Assembly (NCBI RefSeq): GCF_002846335.1
Contig: NZ_PJMQ01000001.1
Location: forward strand, 930,001 to 994,000
From: Janthinobacterium sp. 61
GTDB taxonomy: Bacteria; Pseudomonadota; Gammaproteobacteria; Burkholderiales; Burkholderiaceae_D
DNA: 64,000 nt
Direction of reading: 5' to 3'
The position numbers and the translations under genes were made by a program. Below, in pieces: positions 52,456 through 63,749 of this stretch. The stretch's first letter is position 1. Each line of letters starts with the position of its first letter. Under the pieces are notes generated by a model. It saw only the letters and a program-made list of their open reading frames with translations. It was not told where the DNA came from and did not search any database.

Positions 52456-53237
52456 AGACGATTACCTCGCGCGACAACGCGCAATACAAGGATTTGTTGA
52501 AACTGGCGGGCAGTTCGCAGGTGCGCCGCAAGTCGGGCCGTACCTTGCTCGACGGCGTGCATTTGTGCCAGTCTTACTTGCAGCTGCGCGGCATGCCGGA
52601 GCAGTGCATCGTCAGCGAAAGCGCCTTGCGTAACCCGGAAGTGGCGGACATCGTCGGCCAGCTGGAAAGCCAGCGCGCGCACGTGCTGGGCTTGCCCGAT
52701 GCGCTGTACCACGCGGTCAGCCAGGTCGAACACGGCGTGGGCGTGATGTTCCTTATCGAGACACCGGAACGCGCCGTGACGCAGCCCCTGAGCGTGTCGG
52801 CCGTGCTGCTCGATAACCTGCAAGACCCGGGCAACGTGGGCTCCATCCTGCGCAGCGCGGCCGCTGCGGGCATCACGCAGGTGTACTGCAGCGCCGGCAC
52901 GGCCTTCTGCTGGTCGCCGAAAGTCCTGCGCGCGGCGATGGGAGCGCACTTCGTGCTCGACATCTTTGAAAACGTCGACCTGGCGGCGCTTGTTTCCGGC
53001 GCCAAAGTGGCGACACTCGCCACCAGCGGCTACGCCACCCAGCGATTGTACGACGTCGATCTGCGTCAGCCCGTCGCCTGGCTGTTTGGCCATGAAGGGC
53101 AGGGCGTGGCCGACGATCTGCTGTCGATGGCGACACACCAGGTGGTCATTCCGCACCTGGGCCAGATCGAATCGCTGAACGTGGCCGCCTGCGCCGCCGT
53201 CTGCTTCTTCGAGCAGTTGCGCCAGGGCCAGTCCTGA
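52452..53237 (+). CDS. SpoU/TrmH-type rRNA 2'-O-methyltransferase
   Basis: 261 aa. N-terminal substrate-binding domain, then the knotted SPOUT fold with motif 1 [22 protein letters not shown], motif 2 [11 protein letters not shown] and motif 3 [18 protein letters not shown] (the S-L-N-V signature). It resembles the RlmB/TsnR group. The exact nucleotide is not predictable. It overlaps rnhB by four bases. Confidence 0.93.
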   Translation: MKTITSRDNAQYKDLLKLAGSSQVRRKSGRTLLDGVHLCQSYLQLRGMPEQCIVSESALRNPEVADIVGQLESQRAHVLGLPDALYHAVSQVEHGVGVMFLIETPERAVTQPLSVSAVLLDNLQDPGNVGSILRSAAAAGITQVYCSAGTAFCWSPKVLRAAMGAHFVLDIFENVDLAALVSGAKVATLATSGYATQRLYDVDLRQPVAWLFGHEGQGVADDLLSMATHQVVIPHLGQIESLNVAACAAVCFFEQLRQGQS

Positions 53238-53248
53238 ACAGGGGCGCC

Positions 53249-54451
53249 ATGTCTTTCCCTGTGCTCGCCGACGGTGCCACACGTGACGAGGCCTGGTGGC
53301 GCCAGGTCGCCGCGTTGTATCCCGCGCCGCCGAATGCCATCGTCAATCTCGAACACGGCTATTTCGGCGCCATGGCGGCGCCCGTGCAAGCCGCCTTCGA
53401 ACAAGCCGTGCGCTACACGAATGAACAGCTGAGTCCCTTCGTGCGCGGCGAATTCACGCGCACGCATGTGGATATCCTGCGCCAGCGCGTCGCCGCGCTG
53501 ATCCGGGCGGAGCCGCACGAGATCCTGCTGACCCGCAGCGGCACCGAGTCCATGCAGGTGCTGATCACGCAATACCACGGTCTGGCGCCCGGTAATACGG
53601 TGCTGTGGAGTAATCTCGACTATCCGGCCATGCGGACGGCCATGCGCTGGCTGGCGCAGCGCCGTGGCGTCACGAGCACGCAAGTCACGTTGCGCTTGCC
53701 CATCAGCGATGACGAGATCATCGCCAGTTACGCGCAAGCCATGCGCCAGGCTGTCAAGCCCAAATTGCTGCTGCTGTCGCAGGTGGCGCCAGCCAATGGC
53801 CAGCAACTGCCGGTGAAGGACATCATGGCGCTGGCGCGCGAACACGGCATCGACGTACTGCTCGACAGCGCCCATGCGCTGGGGCAGGTCGACGTGGACG
53901 TGCAGGCCATGGGCGTCGATTTCGCCGGTTTCAATCTGCACAAATGGCTGGGGGCGCCGGCGGGATTGGGCGTCGTGTATATACGCGCATCGCAGTTGCA
54001 CAAGATCGAGCCGCATTTTGGCGACGATGATTATCCGCTTGACGATATCCGCAGCCGCCTGCACATGGGCATGCCGCCAATCGGCGCCATCCTGGCCGCG
54101 CCTGCCGCGTTCGACTTTCATGAGCGCCTGGGCGGCACGCCGGCCAAGATGGAGCGCCTGGCGTGGCTGCGCAATTACTGGGTCAGCCGCGCCGCGCAAC
54201 TGCCTGGCGTGCGCCTGCTGTCGCCGCTGGACGCGGCGCACGGCACGGCGCTGGTGGCGTTTGCCGTCGATGGCATGGACGCACGCGCGCTGCAACAGAC
54301 CTTGTTGCACCGTTTCGGGATCTTTACCGTGCAGCGCAATGTCGGTGATACCGATATCGTGCGCGCCACGGTGGCCGTCACGACGCAGACCAGCGAACTT
54401 GATCAGCTGGTCGCAGCGCTGACCGTGCTGTCCAGCGAGGCGAACGCCTGA
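53249..54451 (+). CDS. Class V PLP aminotransferase (isopenicillin-N epimerase-like)
   Basis: 400 aa. PLP fold with the Schiff-base Lys in FNLHKWLGAPAGLG, the phosphate loop in TRSGTESMQV and the ring-stacking and Asp residues in DSAHALGQVDVD. Relatives include isopenicillin-N epimerase, cysteine desulfurase-like and ergothioneine-linked lyases. No partner gene hints at the substrate. Last gene of the cluster, 11 bases after the methyltransferase, and convergent with ppsR. Confidence 0.9.
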   Translation: MSFPVLADGATRDEAWWRQVAALYPAPPNAIVNLEHGYFGAMAAPVQAAFEQAVRYTNEQLSPFVRGEFTRTHVDILRQRVAALIRAEPHEILLTRSGTESMQVLITQYHGLAPGNTVLWSNLDYPAMRTAMRWLAQRRGVTSTQVTLRLPISDDEIIASYAQAMRQAVKPKLLLLSQVAPANGQQLPVKDIMALAREHGIDVLLDSAHALGQVDVDVQAMGVDFAGFNLHKWLGAPAGLGVVYIRASQLHKIEPHFGDDDYPLDDIRSRLHMGMPPIGAILAAPAAFDFHERLGGTPAKMERLAWLRNYWVSRAAQLPGVRLLSPLDAAHGTALVAFAVDGMDARALQQTLLHRFGIFTVQRNVGDTDIVRATVAVTTQTSELDQLVAALTVLSSEANA

Positions 54452-54469
54452 CAGGTTTGGTCAAGCGCT

Positions 54470-55318
54470 CTAGTACTCGCGGCGGTTCGGCTTGATCTCT
54501 TGCAGGATCGTCGTGGAGATCTCTTCGATCGACTTGGTGGTCGAGGAGAGCCAGCGAATACCTTCGCGTTTCATCATTTTTTCCGCCTCGTTGACCTCGT
54601 AACGGCAATTTTCGATGGCCGCATACTTGCTTCCAGCGCGTCTTTCGTTGCGTATTTCCGACAAACGTTCGGGCGTAATGCTCAATCCGAAAATTTTATT
54701 CTTAAATTCCAGCAGGGCCGATGGCAGTTTGTCGCGCTCGAAATCGTCGGGAATCAGCGGATAGTTGGCCGCTTTGATACCGTACTGCATGGCCAGATAC
54801 AGGCTGGTCGGGGTCTTGCCAGAGCGCGAAACACCCACCAGAATGACATCGGCCGAGGACAGGTTCTTGTGCGACTGGCCGTCGTCGTGCGCCAGCGAAT
54901 AGTTGATCGCCTCGATGCGGTTCTTGTATTCCTCGCTGTCCACGATATTGTGCGAACGCCCGATGGTATGGGTCGACATCACGCCCAGTTCCTGCTCCAG
55001 CGGAGCGACAAAGGTCTGGATCAGGTCCATGTGCATGCCGCTGGACTTGCGGATCACGGCCGACAGGTCGTTCTTCACCAGGGTGGAGAAAATGATCGGG
55101 CGCTGGCCATCGGTGACAAAGGCTTCGTTGATCTTGCGCGCCGCCTCGTAGGCCTTGTCCATGGTATCGATGAAGGGCAGGCGGATCTGGCGGAAACGCA
55201 GATCGAACTGCGTCAGCACCGAGTGGCCGAAGGTCTCGGCGGTAATGCCGGTGCCGTCGGAAACGAAGAAGACGGTGCGGGCCGCGGAGGGCAGAGGGGG
55301 GCGTGGATCTTGTGTCAT
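54470..55318 (-). CDS. ppsR: PEP synthetase regulatory protein (bifunctional kinase/phosphorylase)
   Basis: 282 aa from ATG 55318 ([28 protein letters not shown]); a TTG at 55333 is less likely. P-loop [16 protein letters not shown] marks the DUF299 family. It switches PpsA off and on by ADP-dependent phosphorylation and Pi-dependent dephosphorylation. Divergent from ppsA, its usual partner. Confidence 0.96.
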   Translation of the reverse strand: MTQDPRPPLPSAARTVFFVSDGTGITAETFGHSVLTQFDLRFRQIRLPFIDTMDKAYEAARKINEAFVTDGQRPIIFSTLVKNDLSAVIRKSSGMHMDLIQTFVAPLEQELGVMSTHTIGRSHNIVDSEEYKNRIEAINYSLAHDDGQSHKNLSSADVILVGVSRSGKTPTSLYLAMQYGIKAANYPLIPDDFERDKLPSALLEFKNKIFGLSITPERLSEIRNERRAGSKYAAIENCRYEVNEAEKMMKREGIRWLSSTTKSIEEISTTILQEIKPNRREY

Positions 55319-55470
55319 GGGTTTTCGGATCAAGATTGTGCGTCGTCAATTTGCGCCGCACAAGGTAAAATGGCTGCAACGGTATGATTGTGCTGCACGA
55401 CGCCAAGAATAACAAGAAGACTGTCCGTGCGCCGCGCGTAAAGATTTCTATCATCAGTAAGGGTGTCATT

Positions 55471-57903
<2,433 letters not shown>

Positions 57904-57921
57904 GCATCTTTTCGCCCTCTG

Positions 57922-57959
57922 AAAACCCGCTGCCGCTCACCTGGCAGCGGGTTTTTTTT
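57922..57959 (+). terminator. Intrinsic terminator after ppsA
   Basis: AACCCGCTGCC, an 8-base loop, GGCAGCGGGTT and eight T residues. Confidence 0.92.
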
Positions 57960-58069
57960 ATGTCTTGCTCATTGCCATCAAGTTCATCGCGGTCGGCGCA
58001 CGCGCCTGAACGATGAGGTGGCGCAAGATCAGCTAAAATGATTCCACCAACACATAGACGGGAGTTCAC

Positions 58070-58567
58070 ATGGCAAGCAAGAAACCGAGCAAAGCTGCAA
58101 AGATCGACATCGGTATTTCCGAGGCGGACCGCGCGAAGATCGCGGAAGGCCTGTCCGGCCTGCTGGCCGACAGCTATACCCTGTACCTGATGACGCATAA
58201 TTTCCACTGGAACGTCAAGGGACCGATGTTCAACACCCTGCACCTGATGTTCATGACGCAATACACGGAGCAGTGGGCCGCGCTGGACCTGATCGCCGAG
58301 CGTATCCGCGCCCTTGGCTATCCGGCGCCGGGCACCTACAAGGAATTCGTCAAACTGGCCTCGATCAAGGAAATCGACGGCGTGCCGCCGGCGCTGGATA
58401 TGGTCAGCCACCTGGTGGCGGCACAGGAAGCGACCGCGCGCACGGCGCGCCGCTTGTTCCCGCTGCTGGAAAAAGCCAATGACCAGCCGACCGCCGACCT
58501 GATCACGCAGCGCCTCGATGTGCATGAAAAGACGGCGTGGATGCTGCGCAGTCTGCTCGAGGAATAA
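58070..58567 (+). CDS. dps: Dps/ferritin-like DNA-binding protein
   Basis: 165 aa. A Lys-rich tail (MASKKPSKAAKID) is followed by a ferritin-like four-helix bundle. The Dps ferroxidase ligands are visible, with His in THNFHWNVKGPMF and the acidic pair in the following helix (WAALDLIAERIRALG). It stores iron, consumes peroxide and packs DNA. Monocistronic, flanked by terminators. Confidence 0.93.
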   Translation: MASKKPSKAAKIDIGISEADRAKIAEGLSGLLADSYTLYLMTHNFHWNVKGPMFNTLHLMFMTQYTEQWAALDLIAERIRALGYPAPGTYKEFVKLASIKEIDGVPPALDMVSHLVAAQEATARTARRLFPLLEKANDQPTADLITQRLDVHEKTAWMLRSLLEE

Positions 58568-58602
58568 AAGCCTGGCCGGCGGCGCTAATTCGCCCCCGGC
58601 TA

Positions 58603-58630
58603 TTGACGCCATCAGGAATTGCGTTAGACT
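58603..58630 (+). promoter_or_regulatory. Sigma-70-like promoter between dps and nfeD
   Basis: TTGACG (58603-58608), 16 bases and TAGACT (58625-58630). The start would be near 58637, only 45 bases ahead of an intrinsic terminator. Confidence 0.5.
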
Positions 58631-58636
58631 GTTTGT

Positions 58637-58717
58637 ATATAGGTGTTTGGCAAGAGGAATATCAGGCAGCACTGCGCAGTAAACCCCGTCGCTTATATAG
58701 GCCGCGGGGTTTTTTTA
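58637..58717 (+). ncRNA. Possible small RNA or attenuated leader upstream of nfeD
   Basis: The segment between the promoter at 58603 and the terminator at 58682 would be an 80-nt transcript ending in a strong hairpin and T-run. It contains no ORF. It could be an sRNA or a terminated leader of the nfeD pair. Confidence 0.35.
58682..58717 (+). terminator. Intrinsic terminator between dps and nfeD
   Basis: AAACCCCG (58682-58689), a 16-base loop, CGGGGTTT and a run of T residues interrupted by one A. It lies 115 bases past the dps stop, with a promoter in between. Confidence 0.8.
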
Positions 58718-58745
58718 TTTTTGGATTCGCAAGGATGGAGGCATC

Positions 58746-59162
58746 ATGGCTGAATGGGTAGGCTGGTTTGTTGCGGCTGGCGCGGTATTGATCCTGGAAC
58801 TGTTTACGGGCACGTTTTATTTGCTGATGATCGCCATCGGTATTGGTGCCGGAGGACTGGTGGCGCTGGCGGGAGGCAATGGCAGCTGGCAGGCCGCGAC
58901 CGCCGCCATAGTCGGCGTGGCGGCCACGCTGTTATTGCGGCGCAGCCGCTTTGGCAGGGCGGCGCGGCGCGATGCGGCACAGGATCCGAATGTGAACCTG
59001 GATATTGGCCAAAGCGTGGCGGTCGCGCATTGGGTCGATGGCGCTGCGCGCGTCATGTATCGCGGCGCCTTGTGGGATGTGGAACTGATTGCCGGCAGCG
59101 ATACGCAGGCCGGTCATTACACCATACGTGCCGTACGTGGCAGCCGTTTGATTGTTGGATAA
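58746..59162 (+). CDS. NfeD-like membrane protein
   Basis: 138 aa. Three hydrophobic segments in the first 70 residues (AAGAVLILELFTGTFYLLMIAI, then GAGGLVALA, then TAAIVGVAATLLL), followed by a C-terminal OB-fold domain (about 80-138) with GQSVAV and WDVELIAG. NfeD short forms pair with SPFH proteins, and here the SPFH gene begins 15 bases downstream. The pair probably organises membrane domains. Confidence 0.88.
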   Translation: MAEWVGWFVAAGAVLILELFTGTFYLLMIAIGIGAGGLVALAGGNGSWQAATAAIVGVAATLLLRRSRFGRAARRDAAQDPNVNLDIGQSVAVAHWVDGAARVMYRGALWDVELIAGSDTQAGHYTIRAVRGSRLIVG

Positions 59163-59177
59163 CCTGGAGAGTAGATT

Positions 59178-60122
59178 ATGGAAGTAAGCATCGGAAGCAT
59201 GTCGCTGATCTTGTTATTGCTGGCATTGGTATTTGTCTTCAAGACGGTCAATGTGGTGCCGCAGCAGCATGCCTGGGTGGTGGAGCGCCTGGGCAAGTTC
59301 CACGCGGTATTGGGTCCTGGCCTGAATATCGTTGTGCCCTTCGTCGACCGCATCGCTTACAAGCACGTGCTTAAGGAAATTCCACTCGACGTGCCGCCAC
59401 AGGTATGCATTACGCGTGACAATACGCAATTACAGGTCGATGGCATTCTGTATTTTCAGATTACCGACGCCATGCGTGCTTCATATGGTTCGTCGAATTA
59501 TATTGCCGCCATTACGCAGTTGGCGCAAACGACCTTGCGTTCGGTGATCGGTAAAATGGAACTCGACAAGACATTTGAAGAGCGCGACCATATTAATACC
59601 GCCATCGTGAATGCCATCGATGAATCGGCAGCGAATTGGGGGGTCAAGGTGTTGCGTTATGAAATCAAGGATTTGACGCCGCCCAAGGAGATTCTGCATG
59701 CGATGCAGGCGCAGATTACGGCCGAGCGTGAAAAGCGCGCACTGATTGCCGCCTCGGAAGGGCGCAAGCAGGAGCAGATCAATATTGCCAGCGGCGAGCG
59801 CGAAGCGAACATTGCCCGCTCGGAAGGCGAAAAGCAGGCATCCATCAACCGCGCCGAAGGCCAGGCCACGGCTATCGTCGCGCTGGCGCAAGCCAGTGCT
59901 GAAGCGCTGCGCCAGGTAGGCGCCGCCATCCGCGAGCCGGGCGGTGAGGATGCCGTCAATTTGAAAGTGGCCGAGCAGTATGTGGGCGCGTTTGCGCAAT
60001 TGGCGAAAACGAATAACTCGATTATCGTGCCGGCCAATCTGGGCGATATGAGTGGTTTGATCGCCACGGCGATGCAAGTAGTGAAGACGCAGAAGCCGAA
60101 GGGCAGCGTGGCTATGCCCTGA
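59178..60122 (+). CDS. SPFH/stomatin-family membrane protein (QmcA-like)
   Basis: 314 aa. One N-terminal hydrophobic anchor (about residues 5-25), an SPFH/band-7 domain (about 25-190) with QQHAWVVERLGKFH and PGLNIVVPFVDRI, and an Ala/Glu-rich coiled coil (about 190-270). It oligomerises on the inner membrane and may interact with FtsH-type proteases. Cotranscribed with the NfeD partner. Confidence 0.92.
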   Translation: MEVSIGSMSLILLLLALVFVFKTVNVVPQQHAWVVERLGKFHAVLGPGLNIVVPFVDRIAYKHVLKEIPLDVPPQVCITRDNTQLQVDGILYFQITDAMRASYGSSNYIAAITQLAQTTLRSVIGKMELDKTFEERDHINTAIVNAIDESAANWGVKVLRYEIKDLTPPKEILHAMQAQITAEREKRALIAASEGRKQEQINIASGEREANIARSEGEKQASINRAEGQATAIVALAQASAEALRQVGAAIREPGGEDAVNLKVAEQYVGAFAQLAKTNNSIIVPANLGDMSGLIATAMQVVKTQKPKGSVAMP

Positions 60123-60173
60123 TTGCCTGACTGGCTGGGTAAATAGCAAGCTTGTAGCAAGGTTTCATCAATA

Positions 60174-60195
60174 CTGCCCGCTGTATAGCGGGCAG
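60174..60195 (+). terminator. Hairpin after the SPFH gene
   Basis: CTGCCCGCT-GTAT-AGCGGGCAG, perfect 9-bp arms, followed by TTTGCATTT. Confidence 0.7.
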
Positions 60196-60726
60196 TTTGC
60201 ATTTGCGCTTTCCCTATTATCTGGTGGTGTTAGGGCTGACGTATCGGTGGCTACATGAATTGCGTTGAAAATATTTTCTTTATGCTATGCTAAGCGCACA
60301 TTCAGGATTACTTGCTGTCATGTTGCGCTTATTTCTTTGACTGGCGTACCGTCTGCTGCGCAGGATCCCTGGTAGCATTTGCAGGCGATGTGCGATTGGC
60401 GATAGTATCGGACCCATGTATATTTTGAATTGCATTTTATAGTTGTTATAAATTGCAATGAAACAAAAAGTGCTGCAGAATAAATATAGCCGATGGCGCT
60501 GTATTGAATCGCAGCCGCACAAGGCAGGGTACTTGCACAGACAGTCCATGGCCGATTTTCGCTCCCGTGATTGAACACCAACATCGCTTGATCGCCCGGG
60601 ATGCAGTTTTTTGGTCAGAGAATTGTAAAAAACAATCAAATCTTAAGAAAAATCACCTTAGGCGCGTTACAATTGGATAGAATTTAACTATTCAGTTATA
60701 TTTTTCAACTCACACAAGGAAATATC
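60196..60726. other. Long AT-rich gene-free region upstream of the H-NS-like gene
   Basis: There is no convincing gene in this stretch. Notable items: the pair AAGCGCA (60292-60298) and TGCGCTT (60324-60330), followed by ATTTCTTTG and preceded by TTGAAA at about 60268; an AT-rich inverted repeat at 60429-60459; and ATTGT-AAAAA-ACAAT at about 60620-60634. A 119-codon minus-strand frame (60280-60639) has no start context or domain and is not believed. The region probably carries the control of the H-NS-like gene. Confidence 0.4.
60429..60459. repeat. AT-rich inverted repeat upstream of the H-NS-like gene
   Basis: ATTGCATTTTATA (60429-60441), loop GTTGT, TATAAATTGCAAT (60447-60459); 12 of 13 positions pair. 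It may be a protein-binding or curved DNA site. Confidence 0.45.
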
Positions 60727-61035
60727 ATGGATCTGTCGAGCTTATCCCTGTCCGAGCTGCGCACCTTGCAGGACGACATCAAGAAGCAAATGAAGAAGCG
60801 CGAACAGGACGATCTGTCCAAGGCGCGCGAACAAATCCTGGCGATTGCCCAGAGCGTCGGCGTTTCCGTAAAAGATCTGGTTGGTACGGGTATCCGCGCT
60901 AAAACCGGCACGGTTGCAGTACGCTATCGCAATCCGGATGATGCGACACAACAATGGACTGGCCGTGGCCGTCAACCGAAATGGGTCAAAGAATGGACCG
61001 ATTCGGGCAAGTCGCGTGATCTGCTGAAGGTTTGA
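60727..61035 (+). CDS. H-NS-family nucleoid protein
   Basis: 102 aa. AAGGAAATATC precedes the ATG. The N-terminal half is a coiled-coil oligomerisation segment (LSELRTLQDDIKKQMKKREQDD). The C-terminal DNA-binding domain has YRNPDDATQQWTGRGRQPKWV, with the AT-hook-like core (Q/R-G-R). Such proteins silence AT-rich, acquired DNA, of which the window's left arm and phage debris are examples. Single gene with a long AT-rich upstream region. Confidence 0.92.
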   Translation: MDLSSLSLSELRTLQDDIKKQMKKREQDDLSKAREQILAIAQSVGVSVKDLVGTGIRAKTGTVAVRYRNPDDATQQWTGRGRQPKWVKEWTDSGKSRDLLKV

Positions 61036-61288
61036 TTCTGAAGGTTTAAAAAACCGTTCATTCGGATGCTTGTACTGTGGAGTAGTGCAGGTGTAGTACA
61101 CGGCAGCATGCAAGCATCCGGAACTTTCCAGCTTTATCGTCTTTGGCCAGACAGGCCAAGCTAATGTACACAGGCTTATCTCAATGGTATTTTCGCCAAT
61201 ACCAGTCTTTTCCCCGCCTTACCTGCTTCCTCTCCCGTTTTATTTCCGTCGCGCTGAGTTCTTTTCCGTTTGCTGCAGGCAATCGGCA
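61036..61288. other. Structured intergenic region between the H-NS-like gene and smpB
   Basis: No gene is seen. CGGATGCTTG (61063-61072) and CAAGCATCCG (61111-61120) are perfect 10-bp arms around a 38-base loop, and TTGGCC-AGACA-GGCCAA (61143-61159) is a second hairpin. The first may end the H-NS-like transcript or form a small structured RNA. Confidence 0.4.
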
Positions 61289-61315
61289 AAATAAAACCCG
61301 GCATATAGCCGGGCT
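61289..61315 (-). terminator. Intrinsic terminator of smpB
   Basis: On the minus strand GCCCGGC-TATAT-GCCGGG is followed by TTTTATTTTG, about 40 bases after the smpB stop. Confidence 0.85.
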
Positions 61316-61353
61316 TGTTGATATGGCGTCAGCACGCTGCGCGCAGCGGCGTA

Positions 61354-61803
61354 TCAGCGGCGGTGCGACTTCATTGCCGCCTGCACTTCGCGCGCGCCAT
61401 CGCGGTCGCGCTCTGCAGCCCGCTTGTCGTGCTGTTTCTTGCCCTTGGCCAGGCCGATCTCGCATTTCACGCGGCCGCCCTTGTAGTGCAGGTTGAGCGG
61501 CACCAGCGTGTAGCCGGAGCGCTCCACCTTGCCGATCAGTTTATCCATTTCCGTGCGGTGCAGCAGCAGCTTGCGCGTGCGTACGGCTTCCGGATGAATA
61601 TGGGTGGAGGCGGTCGGCAGGGCGCTGATATGCGTGCCGAACAGGAAGAGTTCGTCGCCGCGGACGACGACGTAGGCTTCCTTGATTTGTACACGGGCGT
61701 CGCGGATGGCTTTGACTTCCCAGCCTTCCAGCACGATGCCGGCTTCGTAGCGATCCTCGATAAAGTAGTCGTGGAAGGCTTTTCTGTTGTCTGCTATGGT
61801 CAT
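61354..61803 (-). CDS. smpB: SsrA-binding protein
   Basis: 149 aa, normal length. [25 protein letters not shown] and [22 protein letters not shown] are SmpB signatures, and the C-terminal basic tail ([15 protein letters not shown]) enters the mRNA channel. It works with tmRNA in ribosome rescue; no tmRNA gene is in the window. Divergent from ratA. Confidence 0.97.
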   Translation of the reverse strand: MTIADNRKAFHDYFIEDRYEAGIVLEGWEVKAIRDARVQIKEAYVVVRGDELFLFGTHISALPTASTHIHPEAVRTRKLLLHRTEMDKLIGKVERSGYTLVPLNLHYKGGRVKCEIGLAKGKKQHDKRAAERDRDGAREVQAAMKSHRR

Positions 61804-61896
61804 GAGATGGTAAATGTGCGCGGGTCGGTTAAACTACTGTCTCGCGCAAGCGCGATAAAATCAAATGTATCCAACATCATAGCAAATGGTTCTTCA

Positions 61897-62328
61897 ATGG
61901 CAGTAGTACATAAATCAGTTTTTCTCGGGTATAGCGCCGAACAAATGTTCGCGCTGGTGGCGGCGGTGGAAGATTATCCCAAATTCCTGCCCTGGTGTGG
62001 TGCGGTCGAGATTCGCGAGCGGAGCGAGAACACGGTTGTCGCCAGCGTGGGCATACATTACCACGGCGTGCGCCAAAGCTTCACCACGTCCAACGAGAAC
62101 GTGCCGCCGACATCCATCAAGATGAAGCTGGTGGACGGTCCTTTCAAGACCCTCGACGGCGTGTGGACCTTCAAGGCCCTGCGCGAAGATGCCTGCAAGA
62201 TCGAACTGGATCTGCACTACGAGTTCTCCAGCCGCGTGCTCGAGCAGATCATCGGCCCCGTCTTCGGCATGATCGCCAACAGCATGGTCGATTCCTTCTG
62301 CAAGCGCGCGGAGACGGTGTATGGCTGA
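61897..62328 (+). CDS. ratA: RatA/coenzyme Q-binding START-domain protein
   Basis: 143 aa from ATG 61897 (MAVVHKSVFLGYSAEQMFALVAAVEDYPKFLPWC); the frame that reaches back to 61315 overlaps smpB and is rejected. It is a START/COQ10-type fold with VEDYPKFLPWC and the amphipathic C-terminal helix. In E. coli the homologue was described as a ribosome-association inhibitor; a ubiquinone-binding role is the other view. It overlaps rnfH by 8 bases. Confidence 0.92.
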   Translation: MAVVHKSVFLGYSAEQMFALVAAVEDYPKFLPWCGAVEIRERSENTVVASVGIHYHGVRQSFTTSNENVPPTSIKMKLVDGPFKTLDGVWTFKALREDACKIELDLHYEFSSRVLEQIIGPVFGMIANSMVDSFCKRAETVYG

Positions 62329-62617
62329 AGCAGACATCACGGTACAAGTATGCTACGCGATGCCGGACAGCACGTTCCTGCGCTCCTTGAGCGTGCCTGT
62401 GGGCACTACCATCGGGCAGGCTGTGGCGCAGAGCGGCTTGCTGCAGGCCATCCCGGGCATCGATCTGGCCATCAATATGGCTGGCATCTATGGCAAGAGG
62501 AAGCCGCTCGATACCGTATTGCACGAGCATGACCGTGTGGAAGTGTACCGGCCCTTGCTGGCCGACCCGAAGGAGGCGCGCCGGCGCCGCGCCAGCAGCA
62601 AGCCTGCCAAAGGCTGA
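62321..62617 (+). CDS. rnfH: RnfH-family ubiquitin-like protein
   Basis: 98 aa with a beta-grasp fold. IDLAINMAGIYGKRKPLDT and the C-terminal VEVYRPLLADPKEARRRRA are the family signatures. Unlike true ubiquitin-like modifiers it has no terminal Gly-Gly. Usually next to ratA; function unresolved. Confidence 0.92.
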   Translation: MAEADITVQVCYAMPDSTFLRSLSVPVGTTIGQAVAQSGLLQAIPGIDLAINMAGIYGKRKPLDTVLHEHDRVEVYRPLLADPKEARRRRASSKPAKG

Positions 62618-62796
62618 GGCGCCAGGGCCGCACCGTCTGACGACCGCTATTTTTTGCCATTCTCAAGTATCTTTTCTATGCTGCAAGGATGGAGGGCGCT
62701 TTTTCCTTGATAAGTTGCTTTTATCCGTCACAAGCGATTATCCATGCGGGTTCCAGCCATTCCGCAATAGGCATGGGCGAAACGTGGGCGAAAAAG

Positions 62797-63207
62797 CTAA
62801 GCGCCCCTTGCCTTAAGCCCATCCGTCAATTCGCAGTAGTGATCGGGCAATACCCCACCTTGCTGCTCAACCCGGCGGCCGTAAGTTCTCATGGTCGTAT
62901 CGGTATGTCCCATTTGCTTTGCCACGTACATCGCGTTGGCGCCCGTCGTTAGCAGGGGCGACGCGAAGGTGTGCCTTGTTTGATACGGATTTCGGTAGCG
63001 GACCTGGGCCTTCTCGATCATTGCCGTCCAGAAGAGGGGCAGGCGCTGCGTGTTGTCCCAGCCCTGACAGGTAGCCGGATCAAGGAATACCAGGCCGCCA
63101 GCAAGCAGGCTATGTCGTTTCTGCGCAAGCAGCGCGTCGACGGCGCCGCTACGCAGATCGACCAGGCGGCCGGCGCGCGTCTCCAGTGCCTCCCGAGACT
63201 TGCCCAT
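62797..63207 (-). pseudogene. Phage tyrosine integrase, C-terminal fragment
   Basis: The catalytic half is visible: RYRNPYQTRHTFASPLL (Arg and His), GHTDTTMRTYGR with the nucleophile Tyr. The N-terminal arm-binding and core-binding domains are missing. A stop in the same frame lies just beyond 63210, and homology breaks at about 63210, where a methyltransferase fragment in the other orientation starts. ATG 63207 is at most an accidental start. The fragment cannot be a working recombinase. Confidence 0.85.
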
Positions 63208-63212
63208 CACGC

Positions 63213-63473
63213 GTCACCGTGCTGGGCCATTGCTATCCGAACGTATCGAACCTGGGCGACATGACCAAGATCGCCGTCCTGGTCCGAGTCGGCTTCTTGC
63301 CTGCGCCGGACGTCTTCTGCAGCGGCACGCCGTGCCAAGTGTTTTCGATTGCGGGCCTGCGCAATTCGCTCGACGACGAGCGCAGTAACCTTTCCCTTGT
63401 TTTTTGCGAGATCGCAGATGAAATTGACGCACGACGCGCTGCAGATGGTCTTCTTCCAACCGTTGTTTTTTAG
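63213..63473 (+). pseudogene. Cytosine-5 DNA methyltransferase fragment
   Basis: About 85 codons of a Dcm-type enzyme: VLGHCYPNVSNLGDMTKI, the catalytic P-C-Q motif IV in SGTPCQVFSIAGLR, and FCEIADEID. Motif I is missing upstream, and the frame stops after LLPTVVF, where a W-E-N-V-type motif VI would follow. Truncated at both ends, so inactive. Phage origin is likely from the neighbours. Confidence 0.85.
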
Positions 63474-63691
63474 CCGACCTGGAGCGGCGCTTGGTCGATC
63501 AAGCCCGCGCCAACGAAATCGAAGCGCAGCGTTTGCGCGACGAAACGGCAGCACGGGCTGCTGGGGCTGTCGCCAATTCGCAAGTTGCCAGCCTGAGCAA
63601 GGAGCAACTGCAGACTGCGCTGGATCACAAAGGCATCAACTATCCCACAGCAGCAAACAAGGCTGAACTGCAAGCGCTGCTGGGCGTTTGA
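63473..63691 (+). pseudogene. Phage structural-type fragment with HeH/LEM-like end
   Basis: A frame entered without a start at about 63473, reading LERRLVDQARANEIEAQRL as coiled coil and ending with LSKEQLQTALDHKGINYP and KAELQALLGV, which resembles a HeH/LEM domain of phage tail or capsid-associated proteins. The N-terminus is lost. Confidence 0.55.
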
Positions 63692-63749
63692 GCGAGCCAG
63701 TCGTGACCGGCAATGAAACGGGCGCCATCATGCCAGGCGCCGGCTTCGA

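Noticed and set aside
60280..60639. 119-codon minus-strand frame upstream of the H-NS-like gene
   Set aside because: No ribosome-binding site, no domain, AT-rich intergenic composition.
61354..63210. tmRNA gene or integrase attachment site near smpB
   Set aside because: No tRNA-like acceptor/TPsiC sequence or direct repeat that would mark ssrA or att could be found.
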